From Sedimentisphaerales bacterium (lineage in GTDB: Bacteria; Planctomycetota; Phycisphaerae; Sedimentisphaerales; SM23-30), in NCBI GenBank assembly GCA_030636065.1, contig DAOVXR010000014.1:1-13765 (forward strand): 13,765 nucleotides of DNA, in the 5' to 3' direction. The notes below the pieces were generated by a model. That model made no database searches and was not told the origin of the DNA. It was given only the letters and a program-made list of their open reading frames with translations. Every line of letters begins with the position of its first letter. Positions within the stretch are counted from its first letter, which is position 1. Shown here one piece after another: positions 7,200 through 13,651 of the stretch. The translations under genes and the position numbers were made by a program.

Positions 7200-7223
7200 G
7201 CGTGGGTCAAAGCCCCACCCTAC
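7200..7223 (-). repeat. GTAG-footed palindromic repeat, copy C (between nrpR and the AEC carrier)
   Basis: On the minus strand: GTAG, GGTGGGG, loop, CCCACGC. It fills most of the gap between two convergent genes and starts one base after the nrpR stop. On the plus strand the GTGGG/CCCAC stem is followed by CCTACTTTTCCCTTTT, so here it plausibly terminates nrpR transcription as well. Confidence 0.7.
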
Positions 7224-7232
7224 TTTTCCCTT

Positions 7233-8213
7233 TTAGGCAAGGCTGTGCCAGAAGGCCAGCCAAAAAGGCATAGTAACAACGCACAGGATATAACTAACGA
7301 GCATAAGAGAACTGATCTTTTGTTCGTCGCCCCCGTAATTGCGAACCTGTAAAATCAGGCCGGTCGCCGGCGGCGCAGCAGCCTGCAACACAAAAAAATC
7401 GGCCAATAACGAATAAGATGCGCACCATTGAAAATAATGCAGTATCAAAATCACGGCCATCGGAGTAACAAAAAGTTTGACAGCCAATACACGAACGGCA
7501 TCATACAAATACGGCCGCAGACGAAACGCTATGCTCCCCAAAATCGCGCCGAGAATAAAAGAAGCCAAAGGAACCGTCGCGCCGCCCAGCAAATCAGTTG
7601 CCTTTAAAATACTGTGGCAAATATTATGATCAGGATTGGTCAGAACACGGCTCAATCGAGTAAAAACAAAAAACAGGCCCACGAGATTCGCCATAAACGG
7701 CGGAGTCAAAAGACCACGCCAACTCATTTTATCCCTTGCGCCCGAAGTGGTAAGGTATTTGCCGAAACTCCATAAAACAGGACTCATGCCCAAAATAAAC
7801 AAAAAACAGTAAAGAGCGAATTTGTCAAACTGGTCGGCATAAATTACCGCGCCGACAGGTAAAATCAAATAACCGGCATTCTGAATACTGGACAAAGCGA
7901 GCATGTTCTTTTTGTCGGGCAGTTCACGGCGAAACGCGACGGCAGCCACGAGAATACTGAAAGCAATCATCACCACAGCCGATACAGGCAATATCCACCA
8001 GAAAGTAAGCTCGCCCGGATCGAAGGTCTGAACAACATTAGAAAAAATCAAACAAGGCAAAAACACATTAACAGTTACAGCAGTGAGGCTCTTGATCTGC
8101 TGCTGGGTAATAATACCCCCGCGTACCAACAGGCCGGCTGCTACGATAATAACAAAGACGCGCAGAACAGCTAAAAACGTCTCAGAAAAAGCAGTTGTAA
8201 ATATCTCAAGCAT
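7233..8213 (-). CDS. AEC family transporter (auxin efflux carrier-like permease)
   Basis: A 326-residue inner-membrane protein with ten clear hydrophobic segments (about 14-30, 42-61, 71-94, 104-125, 131-150, 173-187, 208-230, 242-261, 270-291 and 300-322), in the five-plus-five arrangement of the AEC/BART fold. Typical features are the conserved LPCLIFSNV in segment two, NAGYLILPVG in segment four and the small-residue-rich AAAPPATG in segment nine. Bacterial members include malonate and other carboxylate carriers and many of unknown substrate; the sequence does not decide between these. ATG at 8213 gives a natural N-terminus; only a G-rich stretch stands upstream. It is transcribed alone, convergent with nrpR. 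Confidence 0.9.
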   Translation of the reverse strand: MLEIFTTAFSETFLAVLRVFVIIVAAGLLVRGGIITQQQIKSLTAVTVNVFLPCLIFSNVVQTFDPGELTFWWILPVSAVVMIAFSILVAAVAFRRELPDKKNMLALSSIQNAGYLILPVGAVIYADQFDKFALYCFLFILGMSPVLWSFGKYLTTSGARDKMSWRGLLTPPFMANLVGLFFVFTRLSRVLTNPDHNICHSILKATDLLGGATVPLASFILGAILGSIAFRLRPYLYDAVRVLAVKLFVTPMAVILILHYFQWCASYSLLADFFVLQAAAPPATGLILQVRNYGGDEQKISSLMLVSYILCVVTMPFWLAFWHSLA

Positions 8214-8390
8214 TGCCCGTATCCCAAGCGTTAATTCGTTCGCAAAAAATCAAACCGCTCAAATGATGCGATACCGCACCCACTTAACTAAAATACGAAT
8301 AAAAGAAAAAAATAGCCACAAAAAAGTACAAAAATAAGAAAGTTGTGAACTGTGAGAAATACAGAAGGCAGAAGAAAAGAATATTTTAGC

Positions 8391-8420
8391 CACGAATGAA
8401 CACGAATAATCACGAATAAA
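8391..8420. repeat. Three tandem 10-bp units with a CACGAAT core
   Basis: Three consecutive 10-mers all begin CACGAAT, followed by GAA, AAT and AAA. Around them AGAAGGCAGAA occurs twice, at 8363-8373 and 8433-8443, exactly 70 bp apart. The whole spacer 8214-8458 between the AEC carrier start and the glycosyltransferase end is A- and purine-rich on this strand and shows no gene. I could not place the AEC promoter in it with confidence. Confidence 0.6.
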
Positions 8421-8458
8421 TAAAAGAGAAGAAGAAGGCAGAATACAGAAAAGACATT

Positions 8459-8483
8459 GCAGGCGAGACGCCTGCGGTACAGG
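8459..8483 (-). repeat. GCAGGCG palindromic repeat, copy E (after the glycosyltransferase)
   Basis: GCAGGCG (8459-8465), AGA, CGCCTGC (8469-8475) is a perfect 7-bp stem, followed by GGTACAGG. A copy with a single mismatch over about 25 bp lies at 10597-10621. It sits immediately beyond the glycosyltransferase stop, where it may act as a terminator, though no strong T-run follows on the minus strand. Confidence 0.65.
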
Positions 8484-8484
8484 T

Positions 8485-9534
8485 TTAGATTATTGCTTCA
8501 TAAACGGTTAAGGTTTGTTGGGCGATTTTTTTCCAGGTGAGCGGTTGTGCGGAGAGTTTGGCGTTTTGAGCGAGCCTTTGTCGTAACGGTGGATCGTTTA
8601 TCAGGCGGGTGAGCTGCTCCGCCAAATCGGACCGGTCGTGATTTAAGAGTAATCCGTTCCGATTGTGCGTGATGACTTCAGGGATACCGCCGACAGGGGC
8701 AGCAACAACAGGAAGTTGAGCGGCCATGGCCTCGACGATGGTCAGCGGCAAACCTTCATTCAAAGAAGCGTTCACGAAAATGTCAGAGGCGGCGTAATAG
8801 TCCGTAATAGCGTGGTGGTGAACAGGCCCGGTTCGTATAAGCCAGGGAGCAGGCTCAAAACCATCACCGGGAATGGTAATGAGTTTCAGGGCCGGTAAGT
8901 GTTTGTGAAGCTGTTTCATTGTCGCGGTTACAGTGGCGGCGCCCTTTACCCTGTCGGCACTACGCCCGATAAACAACAAAGCAATATGTCCATCTCCAAT
9001 GCCAAGACGTTTTCTGGTCTGGCTGCGAGTGTCAGGCGAAAGATGATCGGCTGTAAAACCGTTCAAAATAGTGGTGATTTTGCGCGGTGAGATTCGAAAC
9101 AGTTTCAGCGAATTGTTACGAACATAATCACTGACGGCAATAACGTGGTCGGCGCGGCGGCACCATACAGCTTCGATAAGTGTGGACGAATAGCATCTCC
9201 AGTTAAGCCAGGCGTGACACGCAAGCAGATAACCAAACGCAAAATTGTGTATTGTGTGAATATGGCGACAGCAGCGATAACGGTTCAGCAGTACCTTGAC
9301 GAGGTCCACGGAGATGAGTCCGCTGTGGGTATGGACAATGTGGTATCGTTGAGGGTTGAGGGTTTTAAGGTTCAGGAAATTGTGCCGGGATACATTTTCC
9401 GGATGCGGGGTACCGTTGCCAAACACGTCAACTCGCGGTCCGAGTTGACGCAGAGCGTGGGCAAGAGAAAAAATATGCTTCTCCACACCACCGTGGTTGT
9501 TCAGGTCGAGAGGAACACAAATCGCAATATTCAT
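8485..9534 (-). CDS. GT4-type glycosyltransferase
   Basis: A 349-residue enzyme of the GT-B fold. The N-terminus MNIAICVPLDLNNHGGVEKH contains the GGVE loop of the acceptor domain. The donor domain has GRSADRVKG (Arg191 and Lys197 in the usual diphosphate-binding positions) and an E-x7-E motif (Glu260, Glu268: NEGLPLTIVE), followed by AMAAQLPVVAAPVGGIPEVI and the ENGLL-like NRNGLLL. It should move a sugar from a nucleotide donor to a growing glycan at the cytoplasmic side of the membrane; sugar and acceptor cannot be told. The frame is open upstream to 9759, but the family N-terminus begins at 9534. No good ribosome binding site precedes it; ATG at 9558 is an alternative. It is divergent from the methyltransferase, which may share its pathway. 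Confidence 0.9.
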   Translation of the reverse strand: MNIAICVPLDLNNHGGVEKHIFSLAHALRQLGPRVDVFGNGTPHPENVSRHNFLNLKTLNPQRYHIVHTHSGLISVDLVKVLLNRYRCCRHIHTIHNFAFGYLLACHAWLNWRCYSSTLIEAVWCRRADHVIAVSDYVRNNSLKLFRISPRKITTILNGFTADHLSPDTRSQTRKRLGIGDGHIALLFIGRSADRVKGAATVTATMKQLHKHLPALKLITIPGDGFEPAPWLIRTGPVHHHAITDYYAASDIFVNASLNEGLPLTIVEAMAAQLPVVAAPVGGIPEVITHNRNGLLLNHDRSDLAEQLTRLINDPPLRQRLAQNAKLSAQPLTWKKIAQQTLTVYEAII

Positions 9535-9639
9535 GTTGTCGTGTACTGACTGCTCCATAAACAGATTATCGGGCACAATCGGCTGTGAGCGTAAAAAATA
9601 ACACAATGCGATCAAACACACGCTATAAGCAGTCTTGTC

Positions 9640-9692
9640 TTGCGAAATGATGCCCGGTGGGTATAATAACCGGAGTTTCGGCAAGTAGGCAA
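9640..9692. promoter_or_regulatory. Candidate overlapping divergent promoters between glycosyltransferase and methyltransferase
   Basis: The 296-bp gap between the two divergent genes contains one AT-rich core, 9662-9668, that could serve both ways. Plus strand: TTGCGA (9640-9645), 16 bp, TATAAT (9662-9667). Minus strand: TTGCCT (9687-9692), 18 bp, TATTAT (9663-9668). Either would leave an untranslated leader of more than 100 bases. Nothing else was recognised in the gap. Confidence 0.3.
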
Positions 9693-9830
9693 GTTTGCAG
9701 GAATAGTGGTCAGTAATATAATTTTGCATGGTTCCATACCAAGGGTTATACAAAAGCACCTCTGGGAAATACAGAAAGGTGACACCCGGGGCTATGTGAA
9801 AAATTGCGGTAGTGAATTGGAGAATAACGG

Positions 9831-10520
9831 ATGATCAAGGTTCTACAGAACTGGGAAGAAATCGGCCAGGCAAGTAAGTATTTGGCCCTGCGGGACCTGC
9901 CCCGGCACAAGACGTCCGAGAAGGACTGGGACCTGTTCCATTTGCAGTCAGTCAGCTCATCGCTGGATCGCGGGGGGCGGATCGTGGACCTCGGCTGTAG
10001 CGGTGCGTATTCGCTGAAATTGCTGTGGGCAATGGGATTCGAGGACTTACATGGAGTGGATTTACATATAGATATTCAGAGCAGGTGCAGCCAACTTGTG
10101 CGAATGTGGCGAAATCGGACACTCAAACGGCCATTCAAACTATACCGACAGGACCTGACGGATACACGTTTTGCGGCGGATAGTTTCGATTTGGCGACGT
10201 GCGTGTCCGTAATTGAGCATGGAGTGAACTTCGAGAAGTTTTTGCGAGAGTCAAATCGTATTCTCAAAACAAGCGGGATATTGTTTGTGAGTGCGGATTA
10301 TTGGCAGGAGCCAATTGACGTCAGTGATGTTTCAGAACAGTTCGGGCAGGAGTGGAAAATTTTGTGCAAAAAAGACATGGAGGATTTTTTGGAACTTGCC
10401 GGTCGATGTGGATTTGATCTGTGCGAAGAGTCGGCAATTCCGAGTTGCGGCAATCGTTGTCTAATATGGCAAAAAAAAGAATTCACCGCGATTGTGATAG
10501 CACTGCGGAAGGTTGGCTGA
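9831..10520 (+). CDS. Class I SAM-dependent methyltransferase
   Basis: A 229-residue methyltransferase of the type 11 kind. Motif I is IVDLGCSGAY (51-60), the acidic residue binding the SAM ribose is Asp77 (GVDLH), RQDLTD (106-111) matches motif II, and FDLATCVSVIEHG (119-131) is the post-II segment, followed by LRESNRILKTSGILFVSAD. The C-terminal part (LCKKDMEDFLELAGRCGFDL) is the usual late region. The substrate is not evident. Opposite orientation next to a glycosyltransferase hints at sugar or glycan methylation, as inference only. ATG at 9831 has GGAG eight bases upstream. A GTAG-footed palindrome begins nine bases after the stop. Confidence 0.88.
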   Translation: MIKVLQNWEEIGQASKYLALRDLPRHKTSEKDWDLFHLQSVSSSLDRGGRIVDLGCSGAYSLKLLWAMGFEDLHGVDLHIDIQSRCSQLVRMWRNRTLKRPFKLYRQDLTDTRFAADSFDLATCVSVIEHGVNFEKFLRESNRILKTSGILFVSADYWQEPIDVSDVSEQFGQEWKILCKKDMEDFLELAGRCGFDLCEESAIPSCGNRCLIWQKKEFTAIVIALRKVG

Positions 10521-10529
10521 CAGCCGACC

Positions 10530-10553
10530 GCGTGGGGTAAGACCCCACCCTAC
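10530..10553 (-). repeat. GTAG-footed palindromic repeat, copy D (after the methyltransferase)
   Basis: The most perfect copy: on the minus strand GTAGG, GTGGGGT (10542-10548), loop CTT, ACCCCAC (10532-10538), then GC. It lies between the convergent methyltransferase and sulfatase genes, nine bases after the methyltransferase stop. In all four copies GTAG lies on the minus strand, whichever way the neighbouring gene runs. Confidence 0.75.
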
Positions 10554-10596
10554 AGCATAAGCTACGCGTAAAGCATGCCGCCCATCGATTAAGAAA

Positions 10597-10621
10597 GCAG
10601 GCGAGACGCCTGCGATACAGG
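10597..10621 (-). repeat. GCAGGCG palindromic repeat, copy F (after the sulfatase)
   Basis: GCAGGCG (10597-10603), AGA, CGCCTGC (10607-10613), then GATACAGG. It equals copy E at 8459 except for one base and again lies within a few bases of a minus-strand stop codon, here that of the sulfatase. On the minus strand the stem is followed by TTTCTTAAT, which could aid termination. Confidence 0.65.
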
Positions 10622-10625
10622 TTTT

Positions 10626-11993
10626 TCAACGGTCGCTCTCGGCAATGCTGTTCAAGAGTATTTTCAGTTCATTAACTCGCTGTGGCTGCTTAGCGGCGAG
10701 GTTTTTTTTCTCATAGGGGTCGTCAGCAAGATTATACAGTACGAATCGTCGGCCGGTTTTATCGGTAATCAGCTTCCAGTCGCCTCGGCGAACAGCGATA
10801 CTGCCGGGGGTTTTCCAATACATATCGCGAGGCTGAGATTTACGGGTTTTGCCTGAAATCAGGGGCCAAATATTACAGCCGTCCCACTTCAGGTCTTTTT
10901 TCGGTTGGTATCCAACCAACGAACAAAGTGTCGGCATCCAATCCACTATATGGACGGGAGCGGAAAGGCTGCCGGGTTTTATGACGCCCGGCCAACAAGC
11001 CAGAGCCGGGACCCGAATACCGCCCTCATATAAATCGCCCTTCCATCCACATAATGGAAGGTTATCGCCCAAAACAGTATGCGGCTTGTCAGCATAGCGG
11101 CCCTGATAATGCATTTTGCTGCGCCAGCTTTTCTGGCCGCCGTTATCACTGATGAAGACGATCAGGGTGTTTTGGTCAAGGCCTGAACGGTGAACTGCCT
11201 TAACAATTCTGCCGATTCCGTCGTCCATGTGAGTAACGCTGGCGGCGTACCAGCGGCGGGAGGCAGACTCGATTTTTCTATACATCGAGGTCCACTTTTC
11301 CGGTTCGGCCAGCGGATAATGCGGCACGCTGTAAGCGACATAAAGGAAAAACGGTTTTTGATGTTCCGACTCGACAATACGGACTGCCTCGTCGGTAATC
11401 AGATCGGTGGCATGGCCTTCTTCATTCAGATACTCATCGTTACGATGCCAGGCACGGTCGCCGGTTTTATAACGATGGGTATAAGGGTCGATTTGGCCGT
11501 GGAAATAGCCGTAGGAGGAATTGAAGCCATACTTCAATGGCGTGTGTTTCGGGGGTGAACCCATGTGCCATTTGCCGGTAATAGCTGTGTCGTAACCGCT
11601 ATTGCGCATAGCCGCCGCCAGGGTAACCGTATCATCGTCAAATATTTTGCCATAGGCGGGGGACGTTACGCCGAAGCGGCTGGGATAGCGGCCACTCAAC
11701 AGCCCGACACGTGTGGGAGTGCAGGTCGCCATTACATAATGCTGATCGAACCGCAGGCCTTTACGAGCCAATCTGTCGAGGTTGGGAGTTTTGATTTCTG
11801 AGCCGTGATAACCTATGTCGGCCCAGCCCAAATCGTCGGCAATGATGTAAATGATATTGGGGCGTTCGGATGTGTCGCCGGCCGATTTAATCGCATTGCC
11901 GCCACACTCACCGAATGGAGCGCAGGCAACCCCGGCTGCCGCGGCGGTCAGGCGTAAAAAATCCCGTCTGTTATAACTTACCTCTGCTGACAT
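10626..11993 (-). CDS. Tat-exported Cys-type sulfatase
   Basis: A 455-residue sulfatase of the alkaline phosphatase superfamily (S1 type). It starts with a twin-arginine signal (R9-R10-D-F-L-R-L, then an alanine-rich segment), so it should be exported folded. CTPTR (91-95) in CTPTRVGLLSGR is the sulfatase signature; Cys91 must become formylglycine, so a modifying enzyme is needed from elsewhere in the genome. Other active-site residues are in place: Asp53-Asp54 (ADDLGW), Lys141 and His143 (GKWHMG), His225 (VPHYPL), Asp283-Asn284 (SDNGG) and Lys318 (GWKGDLYEGG). Family resemblance is to arylsulfatase or glycan sulfatases; the substrate cannot be told. ATG at 11993 has AAAGGA close upstream and lies 10 bp after the trmB stop; the longer open frame to 12146 would overlap trmB. 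Confidence 0.94.
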   Translation of the reverse strand: MSAEVSYNRRDFLRLTAAAAGVACAPFGECGGNAIKSAGDTSERPNIIYIIADDLGWADIGYHGSEIKTPNLDRLARKGLRFDQHYVMATCTPTRVGLLSGRYPSRFGVTSPAYGKIFDDDTVTLAAAMRNSGYDTAITGKWHMGSPPKHTPLKYGFNSSYGYFHGQIDPYTHRYKTGDRAWHRNDEYLNEEGHATDLITDEAVRIVESEHQKPFFLYVAYSVPHYPLAEPEKWTSMYRKIESASRRWYAASVTHMDDGIGRIVKAVHRSGLDQNTLIVFISDNGGQKSWRSKMHYQGRYADKPHTVLGDNLPLCGWKGDLYEGGIRVPALACWPGVIKPGSLSAPVHIVDWMPTLCSLVGYQPKKDLKWDGCNIWPLISGKTRKSQPRDMYWKTPGSIAVRRGDWKLITDKTGRRFVLYNLADDPYEKKNLAAKQPQRVNELKILLNSIAESDR

Positions 11994-12003
11994 GATATTC
12001 CTT

Positions 12004-12660
12004 TCAATATTGTGCTTTTTCAACCGCCAAGGTATATATCCGGCGGTCTTCCTTAATATATTTTCGTTCGAAGTTGGTACCGACCCATTCGCCCTTCTCG
12101 GCAGTGTCGGCTGTAAGAAAATCAATCTTCCGAAACAGTGTCGCAATCTGCGGGTCGCGAAGAAGCAAATCGCTGATAATCACGAAATAATCCGCATGGT
12201 CGGTGGCAAGGTGTAACTCGCCGCTTTTTATCAGGCAGCGAAAAACATGTTTGAGGTTCGCCGAAGTGAAAAACCGCCTCTTATGATGGCGTTTTTTGGG
12301 CCAGGGATCAGGGAAATAAATGTGCAACACAGCAACTGACTCGTCCGGCAGGAAACGACCGATAACATCTCTCGCGTCAGCCCTGAGTATGCGGACATTA
12401 GTCAATCCCCATCTGCGAATACGATCCACACTATAACGATAAAATTCGTTGGCCCACTCGATTCCGAGGTAATTCAACTCCGGATGCGCTCTCGCCTCGT
12501 TCAACAAAAAAGTGCCTTTACCCGAACCAATTTCAAGATGGAATGGTGCCGGCCGGCTGAATAATTCTCCTAAGTCTATGCCATCTATACACTTATCAAG
12601 ATCAACCGCAATGTATTCATTGGTAAAAACCAAAATTATATCCTTCTTACATGTAGTCAT
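12004..12660 (-). CDS. trmB: tRNA (guanine-N7-)-methyltransferase TrmB
   Basis: TrmB methylates N7 of G46 in the variable loop of many tRNAs, using SAM, in the cytoplasm. The 218-residue product has EIGSGKGTFLL (43-53) for SAM binding, LGIEWANEF (65-73), ADARD (94-98), the family hallmark HIYFPDPWPKKRHHKRR (113-129), ATDHADY (152-158) and the late GTNFERKY substrate-binding motif. Length is normal. The start may be later: ATG at 12660 lacks a ribosome binding site and lies only about ten bases from the predicted transcription start, while TTG at 12633 has AAGGA seven bases upstream. The sulfatase gene follows after 10 bp and is probably cotranscribed. Confidence 0.96.
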   Translation of the reverse strand: MTTCKKDIILVFTNEYIAVDLDKCIDGIDLGELFSRPAPFHLEIGSGKGTFLLNEARAHPELNYLGIEWANEFYRYSVDRIRRWGLTNVRILRADARDVIGRFLPDESVAVLHIYFPDPWPKKRHHKRRFFTSANLKHVFRCLIKSGELHLATDHADYFVIISDLLLRDPQIATLFRKIDFLTADTAEKGEWVGTNFERKYIKEDRRIYTLAVEKAQY

Positions 12661-12677
12661 CGTAGATTTTCAACCCT

Positions 12678-12706
12678 ATAATATGGGAGACTGGTTTATT
12701 TGGCAA
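12678..12706 (-). promoter_or_regulatory. Candidate trmB-sulfatase promoter
   Basis: On the minus strand TTGCCA (12701-12706), 17 bp, TATTAT (12678-12683). The expected transcript start is near 12671, giving trmB a ten-base leader for ATG 12660 or about 37 bases for TTG 12633. Two mismatches in total from consensus, optimal spacing. Confidence 0.45.
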
Positions 12707-12897
12707 GGGCCGGAATGGATTCCGCCCGGACATTATTTTGTCGGGCAGGGGTTATAGAATCCAAATCCGACAGAAACGCCGTAACGAAAGGCTTAAAGCA
12801 GTCTTTTCGGCAAGCCGATTATCAAAGTAAGTGCATTGTGTCAGAAGATGTTTTTCTCAGCCGGTATTTATGGCCGGTGTGCAATATGGAGCGACTG

Positions 12898-13584
12898 ATG
12901 GCAAAATTACTGTTACGAAAATTTCGGCGAGTCCTGATAGACGTCAATACCCAATATGACCTGATATTCCAGGGCAATAATGATAAATCCGAATTGCTGC
13001 GTAATATACGCCGATTATTTGCCTGGGCACGGGTCAACCATATCCCTATCATATCAACAGCCATGGTACGCAGAGCAATGAGTTGTCCTGAAGCGTTCAA
13101 GAATTCCAAGCCATTGTGCTTAGAAGGCACGGCAGGTCAGAAAAAAATTCGCTATTCCATGGTGACGGCAAATGTTACGTTCGGTCCGGACAACCGGCTT
13201 GATCTGCCACGACATCTTTTAAGCGATTATCAACAGATTATTTTTGAAATTCGCAGCGATGACCCTTTCTCTCTGCCGCGTGCAGATCGGTTACTCTCCG
13301 AACTGCGGTCGGATAAATTCATTGTGTTCGGATTCGGCCTGGAAAGCGGCATCAAACATACCGTGCTGGAACTGATGAGACGCCGGAAAAAAGTAACCAT
13401 CGTGGAAGACGCTATCAGCAGACACGGATGCGTCGATTTCGAGATGGGACTGAGAAAACTGGAGATCAAAGGCGCCGTCCGGGCAAATACCGCCGATCTT
13501 GCCGGAGTAAGCCGCCTGAACGGCCATGCCGGCAATCAACAACCCTGGCAGTCGCCAATGATCATCAACGCCCGAATCGGATAA
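12898..13584 (+). CDS. Isochorismatase-fold protein lacking the catalytic cysteine
   Basis: A 228-residue protein with the cysteine hydrolase (isochorismatase-like) fold: VLIDVNTQYDL (12-22) with the conserved Asp15, a helix and IPIISTAMVR, then FIVFGFGLESGIKHTVLELM and VTIVEDAIS. In active members the last motif reads G-V-A-T-D-x-C-V; here it is G-F-G-L-E-S-G-I, so Gly151 replaces the nucleophilic Cys. The usual catalytic Lys position appears to be Glu117 (FEIRSDDPF). Hydrolysis by the usual mechanism seems impossible; a binding or regulatory role is inferred. The frame is open back to 12700 but the added residues have no family character. ATG at 12898 has GGAG six bases upstream, so I chose it; ATG at 12886 is possible. 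Divergent from trmB; no convincing promoter seen in the 237-bp gap. Confidence 0.8.
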   Translation: MAKLLLRKFRRVLIDVNTQYDLIFQGNNDKSELLRNIRRLFAWARVNHIPIISTAMVRRAMSCPEAFKNSKPLCLEGTAGQKKIRYSMVTANVTFGPDNRLDLPRHLLSDYQQIIFEIRSDDPFSLPRADRLLSELRSDKFIVFGFGLESGIKHTVLELMRRRKKVTIVEDAISRHGCVDFEMGLRKLEIKGAVRANTADLAGVSRLNGHAGNQQPWQSPMIINARIG

Positions 13585-13602
13585 AGGAGTGGTGAGAAAG
13601 AA

Positions 13603-13636
13603 AGAATTCAGAAGTGAGAATTCAGAATTCTGAATT
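13603..13636. repeat. AATTCAG direct and inverted repeats after the isochorismatase-like gene
   Basis: AGAATTCAGAA occurs at 13603-13613 and again at 13617-13627, 14 bp apart. The second copy is part of an 18-bp perfect palindrome (13619-13636, AATTCAGAA and its reverse complement TTCTGAATT). GAGGATTTTT follows on the plus strand, so an AT-rich hairpin terminator for the preceding gene is possible but weak. Confidence 0.5.
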
Positions 13637-13651
13637 GAGGATTTTTCATAA

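Noticed and set aside
8083..8337. 84-codon plus-strand open frame
   Set aside because: Half antisense to the AEC carrier and half in A-rich spacer; low-complexity Lys-rich end.
8363..8443. CRISPR-like array
   Set aside because: Units are 10 bp, contiguous and without spacers; no cas genes nearby.
9145..9549. 134-codon plus-strand open frame
   Set aside because: Antisense to the glycosyltransferase N-terminal half; no motifs and no ribosome binding site considered convincing.
11994..12146. Longer N-terminus for the sulfatase
   Set aside because: Overlaps trmB and would bury the Tat signal 50 residues inside the protein.
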